Below are positions 12,331 to 23,479 of a stretch of 64,000 nucleotides of DNA, in pieces; position 1 is the first letter of the stretch; each line of letters opens with the position of its first letter. Below the pieces are notes generated by a model, which ran no database searches, was not told the origin of the DNA, and saw nothing but the letters and a program-made list of their open reading frames with translations. The position numbers and the translations under genes are program-made. Source of the DNA: Escallonia rubra (Eukaryota; Streptophyta; Magnoliopsida; Escalloniales; Escalloniaceae); assembly GCA_033065855.1 (NCBI GenBank), contig JAVXUO010002935.1, positions 496,001 through 560,000 of the forward strand. The letters run 5' to 3'.

Positions 12331-14723
12331 TGAATAGACGATCATCGAGAGAGAACAGAATGCAATGGGAATCAGAACGTGCTCCCATTGCCCAAAATTT
12401 GGAAATAGAAGGAGACGATAAACATTTTGAAGATCAGCCGACAGCGGTTGAAGAAATGAGTGAGTTTAGAAGAGGACATGAAGAAATCATGCAAACCTTA
12501 AGAAAGTTGATGGTCTATGCCATGGAGAAAAGATTGGCAAGATTATCACCTATCGATTGGGCAGAATGCGTTGAAGATGACGAGAAAGACCGATTAGACG
12601 GAATTCGGTTACAAGATCTTAGATTGGCACCAGCCAAGTTAGATGATCTGAGAATAGAAACACAAGATCCATTGATCGAGGTAAATCTGGGGACAGAAGT
12701 TGATCCACGACCAATTTACATCAGCGCTCAGTTACCGTTTGAAAGCAGGAGAAAAATCATTGACTTAGTTAAAGAATACAAAAACTGCTTTGCATGGAGT
12801 TATGAAGAAATACTGGGTTTAGATAGGAAGCTGATGGAACACAGACTACCTATTAAGCAAGGATTCAAGCCGTTTATGCAAGCCCCCAGAAAAATGTCGA
12901 ATGAAGTAACGTTACTGGTGAAGGAAGAAATCGAGCGGCTTCTCAAGGCCAAGTTCATCAGACCAGCCATGCCTATTGTAGATATGTTAGTTGATTCTGC
13001 GTCTAAGCATGTTATTATGTCATTTATGGATGGAAATGCGGGTTATAATCAGATTTTCCTTAAAGATGAAGATATTCATAAAACAACATTTAGATGTCCT
13101 GGTGCGATAGGCACATTTGAATGGGTAGTTATGCCTTTTAGTCTAAAAAATGCTGAAGCAACATACCAAAGAGAAATGAATTTAATTTTTCATGATATGA
13201 TTGGCAAGTTTTTAGAGGTATACATTGATGATGTGGTTGTAAAATCAGAAGATTATCAAAAGCATGTTGAACATTTGGAAAATGCTTTTATACGGATGAG
13301 AAAACATGGCCTAAAAATGAACTCATTAAAATGCGCATTTGGAGTTTCTGCAGGTAATTTTTTAGGATTTTTGGTCTATCAAAAAGGGATCGAAATCGAT
13401 AAGAACAAAGCAAAGCCCATTATAAATGCTAAACCTCCTTCAAATAAGAAAGAGCTTCAGCGTTTTTTGGGGCAAGTCAATTTCTTACGTCGATTCATTG
13501 CTAATCTAGCAGGAAAGACAAAAGCATTTTCAGCATTATTAGGGATGAAAGGAGATACAAAATATCGATGGGAAGCAGAACAACAATCGGCTTTTCAATC
13601 GATTAAAGAGTATCTAACCAAACCCCCCGTACTGATGCCACCGAAGATCGGGAGGCCTTTGAAGTTATATGTATCGGCAGCGGAGTCATCTCTTGGAAGT
13701 CTTTTAGCCCAAGAAAACGACCAGGGATTTGAACATGCTATTTATTATTTCAGTCGAGGTTTAAATATAACTGAACAAAAATATACGGTTATTGAAAAAC
13801 TATGTTTGACTCTATATTCTACTGCAGTTAAACTTCGACATTATATGTTGCCGTTTGATGTGCTAGTTATAGCACAAACCGATTTGATAAAATATATGTT
13901 ATCTAGACTAGTGTTGAGAGGAAAAATGGGCAAATGGGTTCTAGCATTGATAGAATACAGCTTAACATATGTTCCTCAAAAAGCTGTGAAAGGACAGGCA
14001 TTGGCTGATTTTTTAGCAAATCATCCATGTAATAACCCAGAAGATGGGGTAATATATGTGGGTATTGCTCCTTGGAGAATGACGTTTGATGGGTCAAAAA
14101 CTAGCCAGGGAGCTGGTGCTGGTATAATACTAATATCTCCTGATGGTAACATACACCAGTTTGCTTTCCAGCTTGAGAAAGATTGCTCTAACAATCAAGC
14201 AGAATATGAAGCCTTAATCATCGGTTTAGAAATACTATTGGACATGCACATCACTATAGTGAAAATATCTGGAGATTCTCAACTGGTGATAAAGCAATTA
14301 AACATAGAATTCAAATGCAATGCCCCTTGTTTAGAGATGTACTTCAGCATTGCAACATATTTATTGGCAAAATTTGATGATGTAACTATAACTCATATTC
14401 CCCGGATAAATAATAGCAGTGCCAATGTAATGGCTCAGTTAGCTTCAGGTTTAAAAGTCCCTGAAGGAGTCGATGGACAATGGGTGAATGTGTCAAAGTG
14501 TCTGCCAATGATCAATGACAGGTATAAAGATTTAGAAATGGTTAACCCAATCGACGCAGTTCAAAACGATTGGAGAATGCCAATCATTCAGTATCTACAA
14601 AATCGAGAATCAAGAGTAGATACAAAAGTAAAATTACAGGCAACCAAATATTTCTTGTTAGATAATAATTTATTTATACGAACGCCAGAAGGATTGTCAC
14701 TTAGATGTTTAGGACAACAATAG
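12255..14723 (+). pseudogene. Reverse transcriptase and two RNase H domains of the Tat pol
   Basis: RT is at about 12830-13480, with FMDGNAGYNQIF (first catalytic Asp), FRCPGAIGTFEWVVMPF and the active-site box YIDD at 13221-13232. The sequence jumps from KAKFIRPA to MPIVDMLVD at 12968/12969, so roughly 40 residues normal for this family are missing in frame. The first RNase H-like domain follows (RWEAEQQSAFQSIKEYL, about 13560-14030). A second, archaeal-type RNase H is at 14070-14450 (MTFDGSKTSQGAGAG, NNQAEYEALIIGLE, ISGDSQLVIKQL); its last acidic position reads Asn (SSANVMAQLAS). The double RNase H marks the Tat lineage. A TAG at 14721-14723 separates it from integrase. Confidence 0.9.
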
Positions 14724-14726
14724 GCA

Positions 14727-15857
14727 ATGCATGTGATGGCTGAAGTACACGACGGTATATGCGATGCCCACCAAGCAGGAATCAAAATGAGGTGGTTAAT
14801 TAGACGACATGGCCATTACTGGCCTTCCATAATGGAAGATTGCACCCGATATGCAAAAGGATGTCAGGCTTGCCAAAAGCATGGAGCCATCCATCTTGCG
14901 CAGTGTATTGAATTACAATCGATAGTAAAGCCATGGCCATTTAGGGGATGGGCCATGGATTTAATAGGTCAGATACATCCTTCTTCATCCAAAAGACATG
15001 GATTTATAATTGTAGCAACTGATTATTTTACGAAGTGGACAGAAGCTAAGCCTATGAAAACGGTTACACAAGAGAGTGTAATCACTTTTATCAAAGAGAA
15101 CATTATCCATCGATTTGGATTACCTCAAATAATCACGGCCGATAGAGGTACCATTTTTACTGGGGGGGGGCAAATACGGGAGTTCGCCAAAGAATACATG
15201 TTTGAGATAATAAATTCTACTCCCTATTATGCACAGGCAAATGGCCAAGCCGAAACAACAAATAAATCGATTAAGCACATCGTGGAGAGAGCCATTGAAG
15301 ACTCCCCAAATGAATGGCACCGCCTGTTATTGGAGGTTCTTTGGGCATTTCAAACTTCCCCTAGGTCCAGTACTGGGATAACACCATATGCTTTAACATA
15401 TGGACATGATCATGTATTACCTATGGAAATAACTGTAAAATATTTCCGTGTAGCCATGCAAAACAGTTTACCAGTGGCAGAATATAACGAGGCCATGGCA
15501 ATCGAATTGGAAGAATTGGACGACCATCGATTGGATGCATTGGATAGATTACATGCACAAAAACTAAGGGTAAGTAGATCTTATAATCGGAGGGTCTTAC
15601 CAAAAACATTTTAGGAAGGAAATTTAGTGTGGAAAACCATACTGCCCATAGGTTCAAAAGACTCAAAATTTGGTAAGTGGTCGCCAAATTTGGAAGGACC
15701 TTTTGTAGTCCATAAAGTTTTGAGAGGTGGAGCATATTGGTTGAAATCAATGGAAGGACAATTGTATGCTAAGCCGATAAATGGTCGATATTTAAAAAGG
15801 TATATCCCTTCCATGTGGGAAGGAATAGAATCAATCGATAGAGATAGTTTGCACTAA
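14727..15857 (+). pseudogene. Integrase of the Tat pol
   Basis: The zinc-binding region is at 14740-14885 (AEVHDGICDAHQAG, CTRYAKGCQACQKH). The catalytic core has WAMDLIG (Asp at 14958), ITADRGT (Asp at 15141) and GQAETTNKS (Glu at 15252), the D,D-E triad. A run of nine G near 15163-15172 makes the Asp-Glu spacing one residue longer than usual. The C-terminal part (KFGKWSPNLEGPFVVHKVL, WLKSMEGQLYAKPINGRYLKRY) follows after a TAG at 15612-15614. The protein would insert the DNA copy. Two nonsense codons bracket it, so this copy is not autonomous. Confidence 0.9.
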
Positions 15858-15991
15858 CCTGATAAAGGTTAAGAAAGCAAAATATATATATAAAAAAAAA
15901 CTGCAAGTAAGATGTAAGGAAAACAGTTTGATTACTGATAAATTGATAATAGTCCTAAAACAAAGTTAAGCAACAAGAGTAATTGTTTACA

Positions 15992-16951
15992 TCAAATATC
16001 AAAAGCAGATTGAATTTCTGCCCAAATCATGATTTGGTCAGCAAAAGCGAGCTGAGATTGTGTTCTAGCTCGTTTCTTTAAAGGCTCCTCCATAGCTGCG
16101 GTTAAATCAACAGCCTCTTGATAGACACTATTTTGCTGTTCCATCAGACAATGCTCTTTCTGATTCAGTGCGTTCATCTTTATTTCCAACTCTTTCTTCT
16201 CGGCCTTAATCTCATCAATCTCTCTAGAAATCTGCAAACTAATCTGATGCTTCTCTTGGACTTGGACGTTTAAGACATCAATATCTCGATCTATTATCTG
16301 AACATTAGATCTAATGTTCATACCTTGTTTCCAAGAAGCTGATATCAGAGAGATTTGGAATTTTAAAGTAGATATTAGAGCCGACTGAGCAACGTTCAAA
16401 GCTGATGTATTATCAGCGAGGGTATCGATCAAATCGTTCATCTTCAGTATGGCATCCTCATTAGCCAAAATATCAGGAAGACGGTGGCTAAGCAAACTTT
16501 TAAAAACGTTAAGAATAGCAACCGTATCAACACTGGAAGGCGAAGCCGATGTACTGCTCGAAGGACATGAAAATGCACTAATGACTGACTGAAGTTGCAA
16601 GACCTTACGGTTTATGTCATCAACAGCTGGAATAGGAGCAGAAGTTTGTCGAGCAGCCAAGATACCTGTAGCTTCTGTTATCATCTGGACGATTGAAAGA
16701 GAACTAGAAACAACTGGAGGGGCTGATGACTCAGACATTGAAGGGACAACTGCAAAATGACTAGATGTTATAGGTGTGAGTTTAGGACCTTGAGCCAGAT
16801 CTGCATCAGCAGAGAAACAACCTTCAGTCGGAAGGTGAGTTTCAACAGGTGGAAGATTAGGCAAAGCAGCATCATCTAGTTGTTCAGAATGGTGATCGAT
16901 AGGAAGATCATCAGAATCTTCTTTATCTGGAATATTGCAAGGTTTATCGAT
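15992..16951 (-). CDS. Last exon of the antisense PMD gene: Ser/Pro-rich and coiled-coil tail
   Basis: A 319-codon uninterrupted exon after a TTTTGCAG acceptor. The first half is low in complexity with Ser, Pro and Ala (SESSAPPVVSSSLSIVQMI). The second half is a likely coiled coil (QVQEKHQISLQISREIDEI, KAEKKELEIKMNALNQKEH) followed by a basic patch LKKRARTQ. This long frame is intact although the sense pol of the same element is broken. It could mediate self-association or nuclear binding, which is inference. Confidence 0.75.
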   Translation of the reverse strand: MDKPCNIPDKEDSDDLPIDHHSEQLDDAALPNLPPVETHLPTEGCFSADADLAQGPKLTPITSSHFAVVPSMSESSAPPVVSSSLSIVQMITEATGILAARQTSAPIPAVDDINRKVLQLQSVISAFSCPSSSTSASPSSVDTVAILNVFKSLLSHRLPDILANEDAILKMNDLIDTLADNTSALNVAQSALISTLKFQISLISASWKQGMNIRSNVQIIDRDIDVLNVQVQEKHQISLQISREIDEIKAEKKELEIKMNALNQKEHCLMEQQNSVYQEAVDLTAAMEEPLKKRARTQSQLAFADQIMIWAEIQSAFDI

Positions 16952-18091
16952 CTGCAAAATAGACAACAATAGAGTATGAGTCACTAATAAAATAACAGGT
17001 TACGATGGTCAAAAATTTACAAACCTGTTGAGGAGAAGATGCTGATCGAGGAGGAGTAAGAGCTGGAGATGCCCTATTACTAGTGATCTCTTTATTAATC
17101 TCCACGCTAGCAGAAGCATTGGAAGAAGTATCATCGGAGTTGTCATCCTTGCTGGCACTCCCCTGAGTCAAATCGATGGTAATACCACCTAAATCCTAAA
17201 TAAGGGGGGTAAAACAATGAATTTAGCAAGTAAATACAAGAGCCAACAAAATAATTTTTTACCTTCAAAGACATGGTTCTTGCGCTAAAACGAGTTTTGC
17301 GAGCAATGCTTTTCTTCCTGGTGGATTTTGATTTTCTCGAAAGAACTCCTAATCGATCGATTGGGGCAGGAGAAGACTCTTGTGCTTGTTTAAGAGCAAC
17401 ATCAGCAGAAGTTCCCATTTCAACAGAAGATTTTTCAAACGATCTAGCATCTTGATCGGCTGCGCGAAGATAAAATAAAGGTCGAAATAAGCTCTTAGTG
17501 TATATCAGAAAATGATACAATAACAAAGAGATTCAAACCTGGCTGGAAAGGGACAAAAGTTGAAACAGTCTGAGAAGAGAGAGCAACACTTAAAGGAACA
17601 GCCGATATTGGTTCTTCTGATGGATGGTTAGAAGGGATATCATCAGGTACATGCTCAAATTGCCTCTTCTTTTCTCTAATTGTTTTTCTATGATATATAA
17701 GAGGAACATTATCTTCTTCATCATCTTCTTCTTCCATGTTTTCAAACTCTTTTTCTTTTTCGGATAATAAACCCTCAGAGGAGTCATCTGAATCATCATC
17801 AACTTCATGTTTTTCTGAAGAAAGCTCAGTAACGGGCTCTTTCCTTTTTCTACTCGATACTGCTTGAGAAGATCCTGCAGAAAGAGATCGATCCCTTTTC
17901 CTAGAAGCAGTAGGTTGATTGATATTTTCTACATTGATAAATTAAGATTTAGTGGAAAATAATATAAGATCAACCATAAATAGCAACAAGAGAAAAAAGA
18001 ATACATGGTCGATGTGGGTTGTCCACAGCTAAACGAACCATACAAGAAGCATAAGTGTTGTCACCATGAGACATTCTCTTGATACCAGGAG

Positions 18092-19290
18092 TCAAAAGGA
18101 GTGACTGTCCATTGATTCATCAACGGCTCTGTCGATTCTCTTGATATGATTCACTGTGATCCGTTTAATTCTTTCTTTAGATTCCAAAAAGCCGTTATCT
18201 ATGAAAAAAGGGGCTGGAATCCCTTGCGCCAAACCAAATTGCTGGCCAAATTGAGAAGGAGTATACCGCTCATATCCACAAGATCCTGAAGGAGTGGTAA
18301 TAATTTGACCACCTGAATGAAGAAATCGCCCACAAAGAAAACTAGCCCATATCCTTCGAACCATATCTTGGAATTCGATGGACATAGTATCATTGATGTA
18401 AGCAGGAAGGTTTCTAAACCAGTGAGGACCGATTGATCGGGCAAGAAAAGGGTGTCCACGCTTGTAGAAATTGAAGTAAAAAAAGAAACGAAAACAGGAT
18501 ATAAAAGAATGTAGCCTGATATCACCCAAAGACAAGCGATGACCATAAGTCAAGAAGAAAGAATCAGGTTGGTTAGGAATTGTGGGACTAAATTCTGGAA
18601 AATAGGCATGCAACCACAGTTGTATCAACCAAAAAAGACCACTAGTGCTCCAATGAATTTTCTTTTCCACCATGGTAAACATCAACCTATACAAATTACC
18701 CAATACTAAGGGTGCAAGAGCATATTTCCTACCATGAGCTAAGTTGATAGCTAAGTTCAGATATTCTTTGGTCAAAGAAAGACTAGAAACACAGAAAACA
18801 TGACGAGAAAGCCACATCCAAAGGAAAATGGCTAACTCTTTTAAATCAGGAGAAGAATTAACATTCTTTGATTTAAGAAAATATCTTTCAAAGGTCTCAG
18901 AATATTTGGAAGATGAAACATCGAGAGACAGATTGGTAGGATTATGACAAGTCAAAGCATTAGCGTGACCACCAATCGGCAGAAGGCCCGTTAAGGCACA
19001 AACATCGAGTATGGTAGGGGCCATCATCTTGGTTTTTAACATAAGAGCGTTGGTAGTAGTTGACCAGAAACAAAAAGAGCTAGATAAAAGCCATCGATCT
19101 ACTTTGGGAGGGGTTTTAGACATATGAATGGTTCAAAAATACCTTGCCGTTTCCATTGATCGGCATAGGTAGCAGATAAACGGTCAACCCATAAACCCCA
19201 ATCGACATGAATTAGAGTCGGCCAGGATCTAATCGGCAAACCAGTCTCACCCCAACCCTTCCAATTTAAAAAAGGCGAATTGAGCAGCAA
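18092..19290 (-). pseudogene. PMD (aminotransferase-like plant mobile domain) segment of the antisense gene
   Basis: Reads LLLNSPFLNWKGWGETGLP and WVDRLSATYADQWKRQGIF (19290-19130), then after a one-base shift DRWLLSSSFCFW, MMAPTILDVCALTGLLPIGG, ELAIFLWMWLSRHVFC, LAHGRKYALAPLVLGNLYR and GLFWLIQLWLHAYFPEF (19100-18590). These are the conserved blocks of the plant mobile domain, in order. The C-terminal part (FQDMVRRIWASFLCGRFL, YERYTPSQFGQQFGLAQGIP) is also typical. The 343-codon open frame at 19123-18092 suggests selection until recently. Confidence 0.88.
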
Positions 19291-19531
19291 CTTTTCTGAG
19301 TCATCGACTGGGTATCCTTTTAGGGCTTGAGGACGAACCCTAAACGAGGGACCTAAAATATGCGGGGTAGATGTTGAGCGTTACGTGAATCAATAGGGTC
19401 AATATGATTCATAAGAGCCCCAACTCCCCACCGAGGGTTTGGAGGACACTCTACTCCATCTCCCTCATCGCCATGAGGAAAAATTCTTATCTTCACCATA
19501 ATCGCTGAAGGGAACATTGAAAGAAGCAATT

Positions 19532-19546
19532 GAGGGTTTAGGGTTT
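19532..19546 (-). promoter_or_regulatory. Telo-box-like motif upstream of the antisense PMD gene
   Basis: On the minus strand this reads AAACCCTAAACCCTC, 33 bp upstream of the ATG at 19499. Such telo-boxes are common in leaders and promoters of plant genes active in dividing cells. Its place in the likely 5' UTR supports the antisense unit being a real transcription unit with plant-type control. Confidence 0.55.
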
Positions 19547-19655
19547 AACTTAAAGATTAACTTAAAGCAGCTTCGAATAAAAATGGTTAATAGTTTTAAA
19601 AGCGATAGAAGTTGAGACAACAGAGTTAACTCACCCGACTGTATCGTCGCGCGAG

Positions 19656-19669
19656 TTAAAGGGGGGCAA
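19656..19669 (+). promoter_or_regulatory. Polypurine tract of the Tat element
   Basis: TTAAAGGGGGGCAA directly precedes the 3' LTR start TGTTGG. It would prime plus-strand DNA synthesis. Confidence 0.85.
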
Positions 19670-20503
19670 TGTTGGCACCAAATATTTTGACCAGTAATGT
19701 GCAGACATGTGGCATAATGATAGCCACAGAAGAAATGCATGAATAAAGGAAGTGGAAAAGAACATGGTTACAGTGTTACCGAATTATAAGGAGTAGATGA
19801 ATAAGCAAAGAAAGCGGGAGAACCAAATATTTGAATAAGCCGTACAAGAAAGAAGAAACTGCCAAATCAATGTCACGGTCGATAACGTACCATGAAAGTT
19901 GGGTAGTGGAGATAAGAAAGAGGAAACCGCTAGTCAATGCCACGATCGAAAATGCACCATGGAAATCGAGTAGTGGGGACAAGAAAGAGGAAACCGCCAG
20001 TCAATGTCATGATTGATAACGCACCATGGAAGTCGGGATTTTAAAGTAAACCGCAATGGACACGATTAATCAGTTTTCGAAAATCATGAAGATTGAGATA
20101 AAAGATGATAGTTACCAAGAAATGGCAGTTACAGACATTATCAAGTATAAAACAGATGAAAGGTAATAAAGAAAAGGGTCGTCAATCTTTCCAACTACAT
20201 TTAGACTAAGAAAATAACATAGATAGCTTGCACATTTCTCTTGTAAGGAGACTTTTAGATGATTTGTGTAGCTTCGATAGGAAGCATAGTTTGTTGTAAG
20301 AATTGTGTTCGAATCACGATCACTGTTGTGTTTGTAATTCAAGCGGGCGCATCGAATATATCGATCTAGTTAGTTTGCTTTTATTAGTGAGTTTTCCTTT
20401 TTAGTGAAGTCCTCAGGCCCGAGAGGCAAAAAAGATCCCACGCTGTTCATCGATTGCGTCGTCGGCGCGCGATCGATAGTGAGTTTGCCCAGCAGCGCAA
20501 ACA
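19670..20503 (+). repeat. 3' LTR of the Tat element
   Basis: Aligns end to end with 7533-8364, with about 22 differences in the first 380 bp and fewer later. It is followed by the TSD GGTTC. Confidence 0.93.
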
Positions 20504-20559
20504 GGTTCATGCTGCAAAAAAATTCTGTCCCGGAAGGCATGTACTTGGGTCCTTCGTGA

Positions 20560-22590
20560 ATACTGCCCTCCGAGTTTGGAACTTCGGACAGTTTTGGCCT
20601 CATTATCAGGTGAATTTTTTCTGCCAAACTTTAGGGTCTCGAATAAAATCTCCCATCTGTAACTCTAATTTCGTAACTCAGACGGTTTTGTCCATATAGT
20701 TAGGCCAACATTTTTTCTGTTAATTTTCGAACTCAAAATACACTGCATATCTGATTTCAAAAAGATTAGGTTGTGCCAGAAATAAAATCTCTCCTCTGGA
20801 ATTCTAGTTTTGCGACTCAATTAGACTTGCCTCCAAATCATGCGATTATTTTTCTGTCAAATTTAGGGCGAAAAAGCATCTCTTGGGACCTAATCTTGTA
20901 AGACTATGTTGTGCCAAGTCACTCATTAAAACGGCCTTTTGAAACTCTAGTTTTGGGACTCATACGGTGTTACCCTTAGATTAGACGGATTTATTTTGTC
21001 AAATTTTAGGCCCAAGACGTGTCCTTAAGGACCTAATGCCATAAGATTAGGTTGTGTTAGGTTCTTAATTAAAACTCTCATCCCAAACCTAGTTTTGGGA
21101 CACGTATGGTTTTACTCTTAAATTAGGCAACTATTTTTCTATCAAATTTTTGCCCCAAAAGGCATATCTAGTGACCTGCTTCTATACTATTAGGTTGTGT
21201 TCGGTCACTATAAAATCCGCCCTTTGAAACTGTAGTTTTGGAACTTGAATGGAATGGTTTATCCCTAAGATCAGGCGAACATTTAGTTTATCAAATTTCG
21301 GTTCCAGAAGGAAATTATGAGAATGTGATATCATATGATTAGGTTATGTCAGGTCCCTTTCAAGCATTGCTTTCTGAAACCCTTCTTTGGGTTTCAGACT
21401 GTTTTGCTCTCACATCAAGCGAACATTTTTTCTATCAAATTTAGGGCTCTAAACGCATCTCTTAGGACCTAATTTTGTATGATTAGGTTCAACTGCCTTA
21501 TGGAACCCTAATTTTTTCGGGAGTCTGATGGATTTTTTCCAGATTAGGCAAACATTTTTTCTATTAAACCTTAGGCGAAAAGGCAACCATTGGACCTAGT
21601 GCATATGATTAGGTCATGCCAAGTCTCAAATAAGAACTCTCCTCCACAACCCTAGTTTTAGGAATAGAACAATTTTGCATACAAAGTAGGCATATATTTT
21701 CCTGCCAAATTTTGAGCTCAAAACGCAACTCTGGGGACCTGATGCCATAAGATGAGATTATGTCAAGTCCCTAATAAAAACTATCGTCGGAAACCCTAAT
21801 TTTGAGTCTCAGACGATTTTGTCCATAGCTTAGGTGAACATCTTCCTATCAAAATTTGGGTGTAAAACACAACTTTAAGGATCTGATGCCGGTTAGGTTA
21901 CACTAATATCTAATAAAATCTATCGTCTGGAACCCTAGTTTTGAGATTCAGAAGGTTGCCTCCAAATCCGACAAACATTTAATCTATCAAATTTTGGGCC
22001 TAAAATAAAATTATGGGGACCTAATGCCATGAGATTAGGTTGTGCCAAATCCATGATAAAATCTCTCGTTTGGAACCCTAGTTTTTTTAACTCTAATGTT
22101 TTTGCAGAGGAAACATTTTTTAAAGCCAAAACGCAAAACGCAACTTTGTGGACCTAATGCCAAAGCTTTAGGTTGCCCAGATTCCTAGTAAAATCTCGTG
22201 TTCGGAACTCTAGTTTTCGGACTCGGATGGTTGTAACCATAGATTAGACGATCATTGTTCGATCAAATTTCTGGCCCAAACGTTATTCTGGGAACCTGAT
22301 GCCATAAGATGAAGCAAACATTTTTCTGTCAAGTTTCGGGGACAAAACGCAACTTTGGGGACCTGATGCCTTATGATTAGTTTGTGCTAGGTCCCTAATA
22401 AGAACTCTTGTCCAGAACCCTAATTTCAAGACTCGGATGCTTTGGCTGCTTGATTAGGCGAACATTTTTTCTATCAAATTTTTGGCCCGCAATGCAACTC
22501 TAAGGACCTGATGCCCCGTTATTAGGTTGTATAGTTCCTAGTCAAATACATCATCCGGAACCTAGCTTTGCAAATCTTAGTATTTAGCGC
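20560..22590. repeat. Diverged satellite-like tandem array, about 14 units of about 145 bp
   Basis: Repeating landmarks recur in the same order: GGAACCCTAGTTTTGGGACTC, then a T-rich part, ATTAGGCGAACATTTTTCTA, TCAAATTTTGGGCC, AAAACGCAACT, GGGACCTGATGCCATAAGAT, TAGGTTGTGCCAGGTCCCTA. Starts of the GAACCCTAG-like block fall near 20579, 20660, 20800, 20943, 21087, 21227, 21383, 21503, 21648, 21793, 21933, 22073, 22207, 22417 and 22558. Units are strongly diverged. One interval near 22300 is longer through a partial extra unit. No coding signal is seen. Confidence 0.8.
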
Positions 22591-22599
22591 AAATGCAAG

Positions 22600-23110
22600 T
22601 GAATGGATCCCTTGTAACCTTAATAGCGACGGTAGTGACCAAAATGCCGACGTAATTATAAAGATCTTCAAGGGGAGTCATCATCATTTCCTTCCTCACT
22701 GGTGGTTTTTTCATTACGTTCAATTCCCCAGAGAAAACTAATACATCATTAAAAATATTTATATTTTGCGCGTTAAGGTTATTGCGTGATGTAATGTTTG
22801 CTTTGAAAACTTGTTTATCATTAATTGTGATCTTTTGATTACTATCTTCATCTGAATTTCATGTCATAATCAAAATAGTAGGCACTTCTTTCCGTGCTAA
22901 ATATTAAAGTACAGTGTTAAAAATAGAAAGTTTAGATGTGCATTGAAATTAAGACAACAAAATTAATATTTGTTTTATTAACTTTTTCCCATTTCCTTTC
23001 TGCGAACTCCAAAAATTGATTACGTACCACGTGAACAAAGACTTGAGCTTAACAATAATTGTAAACTAACTGATATCATTCAAAGTTACAAATTCAACAT
23101 CTATAACTAA
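22600..23110. other. Unassigned AT-rich sequence
   Basis: Past the satellite array this stretch shows no open frame of note, no RNA gene and no clear repeat ends. Confidence 0.4.
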
Positions 23111-23119
23111 ATTCATCTT

Positions 23120-23395
23120 GGTGCCAACTGCCACATGCCGACGAGAGAAAGAGAAAGAATAATAGAAGATGAGAGATGAGAGATGAAAGATGAGGAAGAA
23201 AGAGAGAGAGAGAGAGAGCTCCTCCAGGGCTAGACAGCCACCCGGCCCACCGTCTCGTGGCTCATCCACGGTTGGCTGGATAGCCTCGCGCCGCCCTCGA
23301 CGGCACCAACTGCCGCATGCCTACGAGAGAAAGAGAGAGGAGAGCAGAGGATGATAGATGAGAGATGAGGGAGATAGAGAAAATAAAAAGGTTGT
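23120..23395. repeat. Direct repeat of about 90 bp (two copies) with purine-rich tails
   Basis: GGTGCCAACTGCCACATGCC at 23120 and GGCACCAACTGCCGCATGCC at 23302 each start a similar stretch continuing ACGAGAGAAAGAGA and GATGAGAGATGA. About 90 bp separate the copies. The (GA)n run at 23200-23218 lies in the first copy. Confidence 0.7.
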
Positions 23396-23434
23396 CCTTC
23401 ATTTCTAAATCTAACTGTCGTGACATAGGTATTG

Positions 23435-23459
23435 TGTCCGCTACATTGTGTAGCGGACA
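23435..23459. repeat. Perfect 11-bp inverted repeat with TTG loop
   Basis: TGTCCGCTACA, TTG, TGTAGCGGACA form a perfect short hairpin. It may be a transposon terminus or subterminal hairpin. No partner end was identified. Confidence 0.7.
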
Positions 23460-23479
23460 GATTTTGTGCCTATATAATA

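Larger units (their letters stand above)
15992..19499 (-). pseudogene. Antisense, intron-containing plant mobile domain (PMD) gene carried by the Tat element
   Basis: Runs opposite to gag-pol. Exon 1 (19499-18005) begins MVKIRIFPHGDEGDG and carries the PMD fold; at least three frameshifts interrupt it (near 19375, 19125 and 18105). Four introns follow, all GT-AG and only 67-79 bp: 18004-17929, 17538-17460, 17262-17196 and 17024-16952. Exons 2-5 (17928-17539, 17459-17263, 17195-17025, 16951-15992) join in phase. They encode a basic/acidic region (RKRDRS, SSRKRKEP, EVDDDSDDSSE), an NLS-like KSKSTRKKSIARKTR, a Ser/Pro-rich part and a C-terminal coiled coil. The exon 1-2 junction codon would read TAA, so that edge is uncertain or mutated. 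PMD proteins (MAIN/MAIL type) act in plant nuclei, and transposon-borne PMDs are known. Its role here is unknown; a host-silencing or integration factor is conjecture. Confidence 0.85.
7533..20503 (+). mobile_element. Tat-lineage Ty3/gypsy retrotransposon, 12,971 bp, with antisense captured gene
   Basis: Two LTRs (7533-8364 and 19670-20503) start TGTTGG and end AAACA. They are flanked by a perfect 5-bp duplication GGTTC (7528-7532 and 20504-20508). A primer binding site follows the 5' LTR and a polypurine tract TTAAAGGGGGGCAA precedes the 3' LTR. The order is gag, protease, reverse transcriptase, RNase H, a second (archaeal-type) RNase H, integrase, then a long 3' region with a gene on the opposite strand. 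The second RNase H and the long 3' region are hallmarks of the Tat lineage. LTR divergence is about 5 % by eye, mostly transitions. Stops, frameshifts, a protease active-site change and an RT deletion make this copy non-autonomous. Confidence 0.95.
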
